Source: Methylobacterium sp. WL119
GTDB lineage: Bacteria > Pseudomonadota > Alphaproteobacteria > Rhizobiales > Beijerinckiaceae
Reading direction: 5' to 3'
Assembly: GCF_008039875.1 (NCBI RefSeq)
Contig: NZ_VRUU01000037.1
Coordinates: 1 to 44,376, forward strand
DNA: 44,376 nucleotides
Every line of letters begins with the position of its first letter. Position 1 is the first letter of the stretch. Under the pieces are notes generated by a model, which made no database searches, was not told the origin of the DNA, and saw only the letters and a program-made list of their open reading frames with translations. Made by a program: the position numbers and the translations under genes. Below are positions 1 to 8,067 of this stretch, in pieces.

Positions 1-79
1 GGCAGCCGCCGAAGAAGGTCTCGGTCAGGCTCTCGGCCTCCGCGACGATCAGGGAGTCCGGCTTGACGATTTCGTTCAT
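1..79 (-). CDS. Partial gene, 5' end only, unknown product
   Basis: The first 26 codons of a leftward gene are visible, beginning MNEIVKPDSLIV; the rest lies outside the window. An ATG at 79 preceded by a GGAGGAAAC ribosome binding site supports the start. The gene is divergent from the MocR-type regulator at 307, and such regulators often control the gene next door, so this may be its target. The visible residues are too few to name a family. Confidence 0.5.
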   Translation of the reverse strand, partial: MNEIVKPDSLIVAEAESLTETFFGGC

Positions 80-306
80 GTTTCCTCCACCGTCGGGCGT
101 CCGGCCTTCTTGGCGTTCCGGATGGCGAGCCCGACCCGTTCCTTAGGGGCACTAAAACGCAAACAATTCCAAATTTTGGTCAGGCGAAAGTGCCAAAGCA
201 GGCACGGTCCATGGTACCAACCGTTTTGTCGCGCCTTGGCGGCCCGATGGCAGTCCGGGCCGGGTCGACCTCCCGGCTCCCGGAGCCGCAACGTGCGGAG
301 TGACGT
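80..306. promoter_or_regulatory. Divergent intergenic region of the MocR-type regulator
   Basis: These 227 bases separate the leftward partial gene from the rightward MocR-type regulator. An AT-richer stretch around 155-190 and the short palindrome TGGTACCA near 213 stand out. MocR proteins usually bind direct or inverted repeats in the divergent gap they share with their target, so the operator probably lies here. The exact site is not resolved. Confidence 0.35.
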
Positions 307-1773
307 GTGGAACTGACACTCACCCTCGACCCTATCTCCGGCAAGCCGCTCCAGGTTCAGGTGTTCGATCAGGTCCGGGAGATCATCCTAGAAGGAAAGT
401 TGAAGGCCGGCATGGCGCTACCGGCGAGCCGACTGCTGGCCGAGCGCCTCGGCATCTCTCGCAACACGGTGAACACGGCCTACGAGCGGCTCGCGGCCGA
501 GGGCTACATCAAGGCGCGTGGCACGGCGGGCGTGTTCGTGGAACCCATCCCGCCTGACAGCCTTCTGTTGATCCAGCGTGGCGTCCAGCCCCTTACCAAC
601 GGGCCGGTCCCGGATAAGGGGAGCGAGCCCCTTCTCTGCTTCGCCGGCTCGCCCGGGGGCGGCGGTGACCGCCCCGCCCTAGACTTCTGGGTCGGGCGCT
701 CGGACCCCGCTGGGTTCCCCCTCCGCATCTGGCGGCGGATCGTCAACCGGCTCCTTTCACATGAGACCGCCTATCTAACCGACTACTGCGATCCGGCCGG
801 TCTCCCGGAACTTCGCGCGGCCATCGCCACGCACCTGAGGCGGGCACGCGCCGTCGCCGTGACGGAGGACCAGGTCGTCGTGACCACGGGCGGGCAGGAC
901 GCGCTCAACCTCGTGTTCAACCTGCTCAAGGGGCACACCCAGCAGCTCTGCATCGAGAACCCCTGCTACCTCGGGGCATCCCTGATCTTCAGGAGCGCCG
1001 GCATGGCCATCCATCCGGTCCCGGTCGACGGCGACGGCCTGCGCACGGACCTTCTGCCCAGGGACCGGGGCAGCCTGCTGTACGTCACACCCTCGCACCA
1101 GTTCCCGACCGGAGCGATGATGCCGGTGACCCGGCGACTAGAACTCCTTCGCTGGGCCGAGGAGACCGACAGCTACATCGTCGAGGACGACTACGACAGC
1201 GACTTCCGCTACGACGGCCCGCCGCTGACCGCCCTGGCCGGCCTCGATGGGGGACGGCGCGTCTTCTACGTCGGCACCTTCTCCAAGTCGGTGGGGGCGG
1301 GCCTGCGCATCGGCTACGCTACGGTCCCGCGCATGTCATGGAACGACGCGCGGATGCTGAAGGCCCGGATGAGCAACGGACAGGCTTGGCTTGAGCAGGC
1401 CGCGCTAGCTGCCTTCATCGACGAGGGGCATTTCGACCGACACCTGCGCCGCCTGAGGCAGGTCTACAAGTCGCGCCGCGACTGCCTCGTCCGGGCGCTT
1501 CGAGAGACGTTCGAGGAGCCCGTCATCCTCGGCGCCGAGAGCGGCCTGCACTTGGTCTGGCGACTTCCAGAAGGCTTCCCGCCGGCTAGGAGGATCCAGG
1601 TTGCGGCGCGGGAGCAAGGTATCGGCGTCTATGCGCTGTCCAGCGGGGCCGCTTATCACTTCGACCCCGAAGCGCGGGACGACATGCTTGTGTTTGGCTA
1701 CTCATCGCTGACCGAAGCTCAGATCGAAAGTGCGGTACGTGAGCTGAGAGCGATTTCGGAGAATACCAGCTGA
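307..1773 (+). CDS. MocR/PdxR-type GntR regulator with aminotransferase domain
   Basis: A 488-aa protein with an N-terminal GntR-type winged helix (about residues 8-75; 'LEGKLKAGMALPASRLLAE' and 'ISRNTVNTAYERLAAEGYI' are typical) and a C-terminal fold-type I aminotransferase-like domain. That domain holds the PLP-lysine segment FSKSVGAGLRIGY and the 'VEDDYDSDF' block. The length matches the MocR family (about 450-500 aa). Members bind PLP and regulate vitamin B6, GABA, taurine or related amine genes; the effector here cannot be told. The start is GTG at 307. It is divergent from the partial gene at 1-79, its likely target. Confidence 0.9.
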   Translation: MELTLTLDPISGKPLQVQVFDQVREIILEGKLKAGMALPASRLLAERLGISRNTVNTAYERLAAEGYIKARGTAGVFVEPIPPDSLLLIQRGVQPLTNGPVPDKGSEPLLCFAGSPGGGGDRPALDFWVGRSDPAGFPLRIWRRIVNRLLSHETAYLTDYCDPAGLPELRAAIATHLRRARAVAVTEDQVVVTTGGQDALNLVFNLLKGHTQQLCIENPCYLGASLIFRSAGMAIHPVPVDGDGLRTDLLPRDRGSLLYVTPSHQFPTGAMMPVTRRLELLRWAEETDSYIVEDDYDSDFRYDGPPLTALAGLDGGRRVFYVGTFSKSVGAGLRIGYATVPRMSWNDARMLKARMSNGQAWLEQAALAAFIDEGHFDRHLRRLRQVYKSRRDCLVRALRETFEEPVILGAESGLHLVWRLPEGFPPARRIQVAAREQGIGVYALSSGAAYHFDPEARDDMLVFGYSSLTEAQIESAVRELRAISENTS

Positions 1774-2033
1774 GGACAACGCTTCGCGCAGCGCAAGTCC
1801 GCTTTCAGGATTTCGCGATGCGGCTGCAAGCGACCGGGTTGGGTCGAAAGCGGACCCCAAGCCGCTCCATACTGGAGCTTATGCGAATGGATCTGTGTCA
1901 TAGGAACGGAGGTTTGCGTGACGCCTATCACCACCCCCTTTTTAAAGGCGGTTTGGCGATTTATACAACCATTGATAATCTGCCTCCAATTGGTGAAGCA
2001 GCTTATTATTAAGCTCGAAATATAAGGTTGAAT
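1774..2033. other. Intergenic region with one copy of the AAGCGGAC repeat
   Basis: No convincing gene is seen in these 260 bases. A 'GGGTCGAAAGCGGACC' segment near 1841-1856 belongs to the dispersed repeat family found again near 2.9, 7.5 and 11.8 kb. Base composition falls sharply from about 1930, marking the start of an AT-richer island. Confidence 0.4.
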
Positions 2034-2330
2034 ATGCCCCTTCCAGACGGGACAATGACAGACGAAGAATTTGCCAGGGCTGTTTCTAAACTATTTGATC
2101 TCTGGAATAAAAACGGAGGTCGGAAACTATGTAGCTCTTGTGGAAGCAGCGGATTTTTGGTTCATCCCGCCCTGTTAGAAAACAAATCAGATAGAGCAAA
2201 TCCTGCAGCCCCCTTTACTCGATTTCCATCTGTTGCTGTATATTGCAGTAATTGCGGTTTAACCGAGCACTATGTTGCGCGGCTCCTGGGGATAGAGGCT
2301 CTTTCTATTTCCTCTTTGGGGGAAAAATAG
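2034..2330 (+). CDS. Small Cys-pair (zinc-ribbon-like) protein
   Basis: A 98-aa protein of unknown family. Two Cys pairs, CSSC (about residues 34-37) and CSNC (about 71-74), are spaced as in a zinc ribbon, so metal binding is likely. ATG at 2034 was chosen because TAAGG lies a few bases upstream; a TTG six bases earlier is possible. The stop TAG is immediately followed by the ATG of the membrane-protein gene, so the two are probably co-transcribed. The DNA is clearly more AT-rich than its surroundings, which suggests recent acquisition. No function is assigned. Confidence 0.65.
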   Translation: MPLPDGTMTDEEFARAVSKLFDLWNKNGGRKLCSSCGSSGFLVHPALLENKSDRANPAAPFTRFPSVAVYCSNCGLTEHYVARLLGIEALSISSLGEK

Positions 2331-2744
2331 ATGGATCAACCCCAAAAAGGTCCCAACTCTTTAGTTGGCGTTCCAGCCCCCAAAGGCCGCATCTCTGTAG
2401 CTGAATTTGTTGATTACCACATGATACTAGACAACGAGCTGTCTCAATTAAGTAGACCTGAGACCGGTATTGTTGGCTCGTTTGGGTTCGCTGGATTTGG
2501 GGGCGCACTAGGTTTGGCCCCGGCATTCTATGAGGCTTGGTCTAAGCTACCCAAAGACGGGCAGCCGGTCATGTTCAAGCAAGGAGAAATAATAACCGTT
2601 TCTTTATTTGTTGGATCATTTGTGATTTGTATAGTTTGCTTGATTATATTTGGAATAAACGTATTCAGAAATCGTGGACTAGCAAAATTAATAAGAAATA
2701 GGCAGCGGAACTCAATGGCCGATACTCAAACGCCGCATGAGTGA
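2331..2744 (+). CDS. Hypothetical two-helix membrane protein
   Basis: A 137-aa protein of unknown family. The N-terminal third is soluble. A Gly/Ala/Phe-rich hydrophobic stretch (about 47-65, 'GSFGFAGFGGALGLAPAF') and a strong membrane helix (about 87-110, 'TVSLFVGSFVICIVCLIIFG') follow, then a basic tail. The ATG directly abuts the stop of the upstream Cys-pair gene, with a GGGGG-type ribosome site inside that gene's end. The pair forms an AT-rich two-gene unit unlike the flanking GC-rich genes. Confidence 0.6.
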   Translation: MDQPQKGPNSLVGVPAPKGRISVAEFVDYHMILDNELSQLSRPETGIVGSFGFAGFGGALGLAPAFYEAWSKLPKDGQPVMFKQGEIITVSLFVGSFVICIVCLIIFGINVFRNRGLAKLIRNRQRNSMADTQTPHE

Positions 2745-3241
2745 GGTCTTAAAAGCGAGCGTCATATAGTGGTGCTATTCGGTTTCTAGGGGGTTATTTA
2801 GTGTCAGCTAAATGACCGTTTTTCCGACGCGTACGACTACATGCAGCAAAGTCCGCTATGGGTGGGGAGCAGACCCAGACCCTTCGTCCGGAAGCGGACG
2901 TTCCGTCTCCGACCCAACCCAGCCGCCCGGACCGCCATCGGCATTTCTCCAAAGCAGCCGTTCGTCAGGCCTCCGGCAACTTCGGCTCGGGGTGGCGAAC
3001 GGAAGTTGATCGGCGGCCATAAAGCGGACGTTCGACCTTGCGCGGCTAGGGGTGAACCCGGTCGGCAGCAGGTGCGTGTCACCGATCAAGTCGACGGCCA
3101 GGGCCGCGAGGGTGGCCGCGACGCTTAGGCCCACCGTCACGGTCGAGGCCAGGCACTGGAGGGGACGGCGACGCGCACGCTGGGGCGGACCTTGGTTGCC
3201 GGCAGGCCCGCCGTGGGAGCCGCGCCTCGTCCACCCGTCCT
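2745..3241. repeat. Gene-free region with a cluster of AAGCGGAC repeats
   Basis: No gene is supported in about 500 bases. GAAGCGGACGTTCCG (2891-2905) and AAAGCGGACGTTCGA (3021-3035) are close copies of one core, and AAGTCCGCTATGGGTGGG near 2848 carries the core in inverted orientation. The block starting 'ACCGTTTTTCCGACGCG' near 2815 resembles sequence near 16108 and 42050. Open frames here are compositional shadows. Confidence 0.45.
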
Positions 3242-3856
3242 TCAGCGTCGCTTGGATCGCCCCGCTTTCACGAGCGCGGCCGCGGCCAAGACACCGCCAA
3301 GCGCCAACCCGACCGTGAGGCCGGGGTGCATGGCCGCCGTGGTCGCGAGCGCAGTCTCGCCCGGGTAGCGTGACGAAGTGCGGCGTGACAACAGGTGATC
3401 GTAAAGCTGCGTGAAGGCGCAATCGATCGCGCGGGTCTCGACGAGCGTGCGATCCAAGAGCTTGACGGCTTTGGCATGTCCGAGCGCGTGTGCGGTCCTC
3501 CGCAGCGTGCCATACCTGGCGATGTAGAAATGCGCCGCGACTTGACCGTACTCGATGTTGATGAGGTCGCGGTCGGCGGCGTCCCCATGCTTGGCTATTT
3601 CCGCTTCGTTGAGATCGCAGATGCCCTGCATGGCGGGATCGTTTCTGGGGTCGGGCTTGACGCCGATCGAGTCGAAAACCTCGTCCAACCGCTCTAGCTG
3701 AACGATGTTCTGTTTCGATCCGGCCTCCAGCATCTGTTTCAGCTTCGGCAGCGTCGCCGTCTTGTTGTTGCGCGTCGCCTGCGCCGCCCCCTGCCGATGC
3801 GCTCCGTAGAGAAGGTCTAACCCTTCCTCGAAAAGTCGCCGGTTCCCTAACATCAT
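3242..3856 (-). CDS. DUF892 (YciE-like) ferritin-like protein with C-terminal hydrophobic tail
   Basis: A 204-aa four-helix-bundle protein of the DUF892/YciE group. Helix patterns such as 'LYGAHRQGAAQATRN' (about 14-28) and 'IEYGQVAAHFYIARYGTLRR' (about 102-121) are typical, with Glu and His residues at spaced positions that could bind metals. Family members are stress-induced proteins of unclear role. Unlike the second copy at 12078, this one ends in a Gly/Ala-rich hydrophobic helix (about 175-195) and a basic KAGRSKRR tail, suggesting membrane association. Two adjacent ATGs occur at 3856 and 3853, behind GAGGTGAGGA; either could start. Confidence 0.75.
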   Translation of the reverse strand: MMLGNRRLFEEGLDLLYGAHRQGAAQATRNNKTATLPKLKQMLEAGSKQNIVQLERLDEVFDSIGVKPDPRNDPAMQGICDLNEAEIAKHGDAADRDLINIEYGQVAAHFYIARYGTLRRTAHALGHAKAVKLLDRTLVETRAIDCAFTQLYDHLLSRRTSSRYPGETALATTAAMHPGLTVGLALGGVLAAAALVKAGRSKRR

Positions 3857-3913
3857 TCCTCACCTCGTGTTCGCCGTCTTGAACTCAGAGTCTGTCTGGC
3901 AACTCTGGCCGCC

Positions 3914-4111
3914 CTAGTCGTTCGGTTGATGCGATCGACTGCGGTATCCAACGCAGTAAGCGCCCGGGTCGGCCTCAAGATCCGTCTCGGCCTTCTGCAG
4001 GCGGCAGGTATCTACGGGCGCCGACTGGAACTGGGGCGCCGACACAATGCCGCGCTCTAGGTTGGCTTTGAAGCGCTGCTTCATTTCCGCGGCGATGAAA
4101 GAGCGGACCAT
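3914..4111 (-). CDS. Possible small hypothetical protein
   Basis: A 65-aa frame beginning MVRSFIAAEMKQRFKANLER lies just downstream of the alpha/beta hydrolase gene on the same strand. The first 25 residues look like a plausible amphipathic helix, but no family is recognised and no good ribosome site is seen. The frame could extend upstream to a TTG overlapping the hydrolase stop. It may be only an open frame. Confidence 0.22.
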   Translation of the reverse strand: MVRSFIAAEMKQRFKANLERGIVSAPQFQSAPVDTCRLQKAETDLEADPGAYCVGYRSRSHQPND

Positions 4112-4200
4112 GGACCGGATCCCGAGCGGATGCGGCAAGCTCGGCCGATATGCTTGACGATCCGGGGATGACCGCAGGCTCTGGGGTGCAAGAAGCCCTT

Positions 4201-4989
4201 TCAAGGCGCATCCTCCCCGACCGTTTCAAGGATCACGCGCGCCGTCTCGGCAGGCTGATCCCAATGCGGGAAGTGGCTGCAGCGTTCGAACCAGTGCAGC
4301 CGGGCCGACGGGAAGGCTACCTGGGCGCGTGCAGCCTGGCGTGGCAGCAGCAGGTGGTCCTGGCGGCCCCAGCCTATGGTGATAAGGCCAGGGGTCTGCG
4401 CCGAGCCCTGCTGCAACGGCCCGCGTGCCAGCTCACGCAGCATCGCATCGAACACCGGTGTGGCCGCCAGGCTTTGCAGCTCCTCTTCGACAAGCTGCGG
4501 TGGTAGCACCCACGGACGGGCCGACAGTTGGGCCAGCAACACCGTACGGGTGACGGCATGGCGCGACAGGCCAGGATGGAAGGGCCGCAGCAGCCGCACC
4601 AGGCGTATCGATGCCGCGAGCGTCCAGTGTAACCAGCGCGTTTCCCACCCGCGCCAGAAACCGCCGGGATCGAGCGCCACGCAGTGCCGACCGATGCCCC
4701 GCCGCGCCAGCTCCAACACCAGCCGGCCCCCCACCGAACTGCCGACAAGGTCCGCCGTCGTCAGGCCATGGGACTGCACGAAGCCGGCTAGGGCATCCGC
4801 ATAAGCCTCCACCGTCTGCCGGCCCGCGAGCGGGGCCGATCTGCCATGTCCCGGCAGGTCGACCAAGATCAGTTCGCGCGAGCCGCGCAATGCGCTCAAG
4901 AGCGGATCCCAGGTGCGGAGATTGGCCCCCAGCCCATGGACCATCAGGAGCGGCCGGCCCGTGCCGAGGCGTTCAAGATGTAGGAACAT
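4201..4989 (-). CDS. Alpha/beta hydrolase
   Basis: A 262-aa alpha/beta hydrolase fold enzyme. The oxyanion segment MVHGLGANLRTWD (about 16-28), strand and turn 'LVDLPGHGRS' (about 42-51) and nucleophile elbow GSSVGG (Ser85) are clear, with the acid in GWGRQDHLLLP and the catalytic His in CSHFPHWD near the C-terminus. The substrate cannot be predicted. ATG at 4989 is preferred, with AAGGA 10 bases upstream; a TTG at 5007 is in frame. It stands apart from its neighbours. Confidence 0.85.
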   Translation of the reverse strand: MFLHLERLGTGRPLLMVHGLGANLRTWDPLLSALRGSRELILVDLPGHGRSAPLAGRQTVEAYADALAGFVQSHGLTTADLVGSSVGGRLVLELARRGIGRHCVALDPGGFWRGWETRWLHWTLAASIRLVRLLRPFHPGLSRHAVTRTVLLAQLSARPWVLPPQLVEEELQSLAATPVFDAMLRELARGPLQQGSAQTPGLITIGWGRQDHLLLPRQAARAQVAFPSARLHWFERCSHFPHWDQPAETARVILETVGEDAP

Positions 4990-5007
4990 GACGGCATTGT
5001 CCTTCAA

Positions 5008-5515
5008 TGTTCGCGCTGCAGTCCGAACATTGGTCCGTCGCAGATTTCGTCAGGCCGGGCGTGCCAGTCAGGTCCGCGGGTCGCTCATATCGGACGCATC
5101 GAGGTCGAGTGACCCGCCGCGGCATTCGGTGAACCCGCACAGGCGATCAGAACATGAACCCATGGCCGGGTTGGCGCTTGCCGAGCCAGCATCGTCGTGC
5201 GCGGTCCGTGCGATCACGCCGGCTCCAAACGGTCGATGGACGGAGACTTGACGGCACGGAGCCATCCAGCCCCCGGGAACGTCTCACCATCGTCTTCAGT
5301 TCTTTGCGATCGGCTCCTTGATCCGGAACCTGAGGGCTTCGATCACGACCGTCTACGTCAGGATGGCGCCGCCGCGGTCGATGTGCGTGTTGCACACCAC
5401 CGCATCGTCGGTTCAATGGGAGACGGAGGGGCCCTCGAACTCAAAGGCGTGCGCCCGGGCGACATCAACCAGCCTGTCGGCCCCCCCTGGCTGTCCGATG
5501 TCGGTCATGTCGCGC
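5008..5515. other. Gene-free region
   Basis: About 500 bases lie between the divergent hydrolase start and the end of the catalase gene. Leftward translation gives short conserved-looking fragments separated by stops (for example TDDAVVCNTHIDRGGAILT near 5350-5410), so a decayed gene is possible. No family is recognised. Confidence 0.3.
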
Positions 5516-6598
5516 CTAGGCCGGAACGTGATCAATGCTCGCGGTATCCTCGGACGCCACGCCATTCTTGCTGTGGCGGAAATCGCTCAGCGCCTGGTAA
5601 ACCCGAAGCCGTGCGCGCATCACGGAACCAAGCGGCCGGTGAGCCGCGAGACTATGGGCAGGACGGAAGGTCATCACCTCGTCGAAGTAGCGCACACGGT
5701 CCGCGCCGTAGGCATCCTGCCGGGGCAGGCGCAGCGTCGCGACCGTACGGTAGGGGCTGATGGAGACCGGCCAGTCGACCGAGGCATCCTCGATGGGTTG
5801 GCTATCGGCGTCGGCCCAGATCTGGGCCCTCAACTCGAACACCACCTCGTGGTCGCGGAAGAAGGCGACCGTGGCATGGCGGAAGCCGTCCTCGTCCTGA
5901 TGCGGATCGAGCCGCCACTCGGATAGGGCACGCTGGCTTTCCGTCGCCGGAACGACCCCGAGCTTGGCCACGTAATCGCCGTAGCGGACCGGCGCCTGGC
6001 TGAAGTAGCTGTCGGCGAGGGGGTGGCTGTAGGGATGGCCGAAGAAGTCGGCCAGCGCGCTCTCCGTCCCGAAGGCGTGCAGCGCGCGATTGAGGTTGCG
6101 CATCGTCGACGAGACCGCGCTCTTCACCCCTTCCGGCAACCCCGTGGACTTCCCGATGACGGTGCCGTCCCGCAGGAAGCCGGCCGCCGTCCCCGAGGGA
6201 AACGTGGTGCCCGTCGCGAGTACGAAGTCCTGGGTGTCGACGGCGTGGCCGGGCAGCTTCTCGCCCGGCACGTCGAACACCTTGATGGACATGCCGCGGT
6301 GGGTCGAGACCCGGTCGCCCAGGGTCTCGCCCGGGCCCTGTGCAAAACGAACCGCCACGGGGTGGGTGCCGGGCGTGGCGAACAGCCCTTGGGCCAGTTC
6401 GGGCGGCAGGCCGGCGGCGATCGTCAACTCGCCGGTGACGCACGCAGAGCTCTTCGCGTGGCTGGCACGCACGGCATGGTGCTCGCGTGCCTCGACGGTC
6501 TGCGATTGCTGCGTCATGCCGTTGATGATGCCGTCAATCGTCTTCTGCTCGTCCGGATCGGGCTTCTCGACGTCGGGTGCGTATCGAAGGTAGGTCAT
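5516..6598 (-). CDS. SrpA-like catalase-family heme protein
   Basis: A 360-aa member of the small catalase-related (SrpA-like) group. The N-terminus 'MTYLRYAPDVEKPDPDE' and blocks such as HHAVRASHAKSSACVTGEL, PVAVRFAQGPGETL, STHRGMSIKVFDVPGE and DTQDFVLATG match this group, which decomposes peroxides or acts as a heme peroxidase. It is shorter than classical catalases (about 480 aa), as usual for the group. ATG at 6598 is chosen because GAGGAA sits 5 bases upstream and family homology starts there. The frame continues 85 codons further upstream into a truncated cytochrome b gene, so a fusion protein is also possible. No export signal is present at this start. Confidence 0.8.
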   Translation of the reverse strand: MTYLRYAPDVEKPDPDEQKTIDGIINGMTQQSQTVEAREHHAVRASHAKSSACVTGELTIAAGLPPELAQGLFATPGTHPVAVRFAQGPGETLGDRVSTHRGMSIKVFDVPGEKLPGHAVDTQDFVLATGTTFPSGTAAGFLRDGTVIGKSTGLPEGVKSAVSSTMRNLNRALHAFGTESALADFFGHPYSHPLADSYFSQAPVRYGDYVAKLGVVPATESQRALSEWRLDPHQDEDGFRHATVAFFRDHEVVFELRAQIWADADSQPIEDASVDWPVSISPYRTVATLRLPRQDAYGADRVRYFDEVMTFRPAHSLAAHRPLGSVMRARLRVYQALSDFRHSKNGVASEDTASIDHVPA

Positions 6599-6853
6599 GT
6601 TCTTCCTCACGGGGATCGGGGAGCCGAGCCAGCCCGTCGTGTCGAAGCCGTGACCGAATACCGTCGTCACGCCCTTGGGCGGGTCGGCCTCGGTCGAGGA
6701 CATCGCCATCAGCGGCGTGTCGAAGGTCGAGACGCTGCCCCAGTAAAGGGCCGGGTGGGCGTTGAAGATTTGCAGGCCACTCATCACCAGGACCAGGAGG
6801 CAGACCGCGTTCACCCAGTGCGTGATGCGGATGACGACGGGATGCCGGAACAT
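6599..6853 (-). pseudogene. Truncated cytochrome b561-like gene, in frame with the catalase gene
   Basis: Eighty-five codons starting MFRHPVVIRITHWVNAV encode the first transmembrane helix and following loop of a cytochrome b561/thiosulfate-reductase-cytochrome-b-like protein: heme-ligand-type His in 'THWVN', then 'LVMSGLQIFNAHPALYWG' and 'TTVFGHGFDTTGWLG'. The other three helices are missing. The frame runs without a stop into the catalase gene, so a deletion or recombination joined them. It is either a remnant or the membrane-anchoring N-terminus of a chimeric protein. Confidence 0.6.
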
Positions 6854-6993
6854 CCATCGGCGACGCTCGACCTAATCAGTCTCTGGCGCTGATCGGGTGA
6901 GATAGGTTCGGGCCAAGCGGTCTTCCTTGAAATCGTGGCCTGCAGGGCGGAGATCCCTTCATCGGGAGCTCCGGGACTGTCAGGCGCTTGAAA

Positions 6994-7227
6994 TCACATA
7001 CCGCGGTTCATCATCCGCTTCTTCATCATGCGGCGCTTCATCATTTGCTTCCGCATCATGCGCTTCTTCATCATCATCCGGTCGCTCTGCATCATGCGGA
7101 CCTGGGTGACGCCGCTCTCGGACTGGAGGCCGTTGACGGACATCGGGGCGGCGCTGGCCGAACCGGTCACGAATGCGATGCCGCCAAGGGCGGTCAATGC
7201 GGTGAGGGCGAGTGTGAACTTCTTCAT
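6994..7227 (-). CDS. Small exported Met/Lys/Arg-rich peptide
   Basis: A 77-aa protein with a clear signal peptide (MKKFTLALTALTALGG..., cleavage likely after ASAAP near residue 27). The mature part is short, and its last 30 residues are almost only Met, Lys, Arg and Gln in an MM-x-K/R repeat (MMMKKRMMRKQMMKRR and so on). ATG at 7227 has GGAG 8 bases upstream. No family is recognised. Met-rich exported peptides can bind copper or act as oxidant sinks; the catalase neighbour makes the second idea attractive, but both are inference. Confidence 0.7.
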   Translation of the reverse strand: MKKFTLALTALTALGGIAFVTGSASAAPMSVNGLQSESGVTQVRMMQSDRMMMKKRMMRKQMMKRRMMKKRMMNRGM

Positions 7228-8067
7228 GCAAGATCTCCTGTAGTGCTGAATGCCATATTCAACCTTCGTCACAACAGAAATTTTCCGGCATTGTTCCGAT
7301 ATATAAAATCTCGTCAATTGATGGTTATTTGCCTTTCGGCCAAGCGGTAGCGTGTACCTAAGCAGAGCCTTCGGCACGAACGTTCTTGGGTCGTCTGTAA
7401 GCGGTACGACATCCGCTGATTTTGAGTTTCAGATTTTCACACCGGCGGTCAGGATGCCGCGCATTCTCACCCGCCCCGGCCATCGGGGAATGCCATACCA
7501 AGTAGCTGCAAGCGGACCTTCCGACCTTCCGCATTGGGTCGGGAGCACGCGGCGCGAGGACTTCCGCTTCTTACGACCGCCGTCCAGAAGCGGACCGGCG
7601 GGAAACCACCCGACCCGGTCGTTGAGCGGACTGGCGGGACCCGACCCGACTCTGTCGTTCCAGATCCCCAACGCGATGCCTGAGAGCGGACGTTGAGCCA
7701 AACAGTGTTGTTCGACCAAAAATGACCAGAGAGCGACCCCACCGCGCGGGAGGGCGCGCGCGAGGCGGAGCCCAGCGTGAGATTGCTCGCAGCGGTCGGC
7801 GCCTCATCAGGTGATGAAGCTGGGCAGGCATTCGAGCTTCAGCGCCCGGTCAGATACAGGAACAACAAACAATTGTTATGAGATCACAAATAATTATGGC
7901 CGTATTATCTTTTGATCGGTTTTACGAAAATATCTCGATCTTTTATGCCAATTGATCAAGGTCCGCGTCCGATCGTTTTTATTTATTAGAGCCCGGCTAT
8001 CTTTATCTTCGTCGTAGGATAAATCCCGGCGCATGGTGCGGCACACGCCGCACGCTGCGAGGGCGAT
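7228..8067. promoter_or_regulatory. Upstream region of the rhodopsin operon, with repeats
   Basis: This 840-base stretch has no supported gene. From 7510 to 7700 it carries copies of the AAGCGGAC repeat (7510-7541, 7588-7624 and a short core near 7684). From about 7860 to 7990 it becomes AT-rich ('CAAATAATTATGGCC', 'CTTTTATGCCAATTGATC'), the probable promoter zone of the rhodopsin operon; no exact -35/-10 is assigned. The left end holds the promoter of the leftward Met-rich peptide gene. Confidence 0.45.
7510..7624. repeat. Repeat block left of the rhodopsin operon
   Basis: Two modules are present. Module 2 (7510-7541) matches 11852-11883 in 27 of 32 bases. Module 1 (7588-7624) matches 11794-11830 in 34 of 37 bases and includes CACCCGACCCGGTCGTTG. 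At the right-hand block the two modules occur in the opposite order. The two blocks bracket the five-gene rhodopsin operon. Confidence 0.6.

Noticed and set aside
2856..3863. 335-codon minus-strand frame over the DUF892 gene
   Set aside because: The DUF892 protein in another frame explains the region; this one is Arg-rich noise.
5197..5926. Two overlapping plus-strand frames
   Set aside because: They cover a gene-free stretch and the antisense of the catalase end; no family features.
6023..6892. 289-codon plus-strand frame
   Set aside because: Antisense to the catalase and cytochrome segments, which have clear homology.
7010..7095. Tandem-like repeat of 'CTTCATCATGCG' units considered as a minisatellite
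   Set aside because: It is fully explained as the coding sequence of the Met/Lys/Arg-rich peptide tail.
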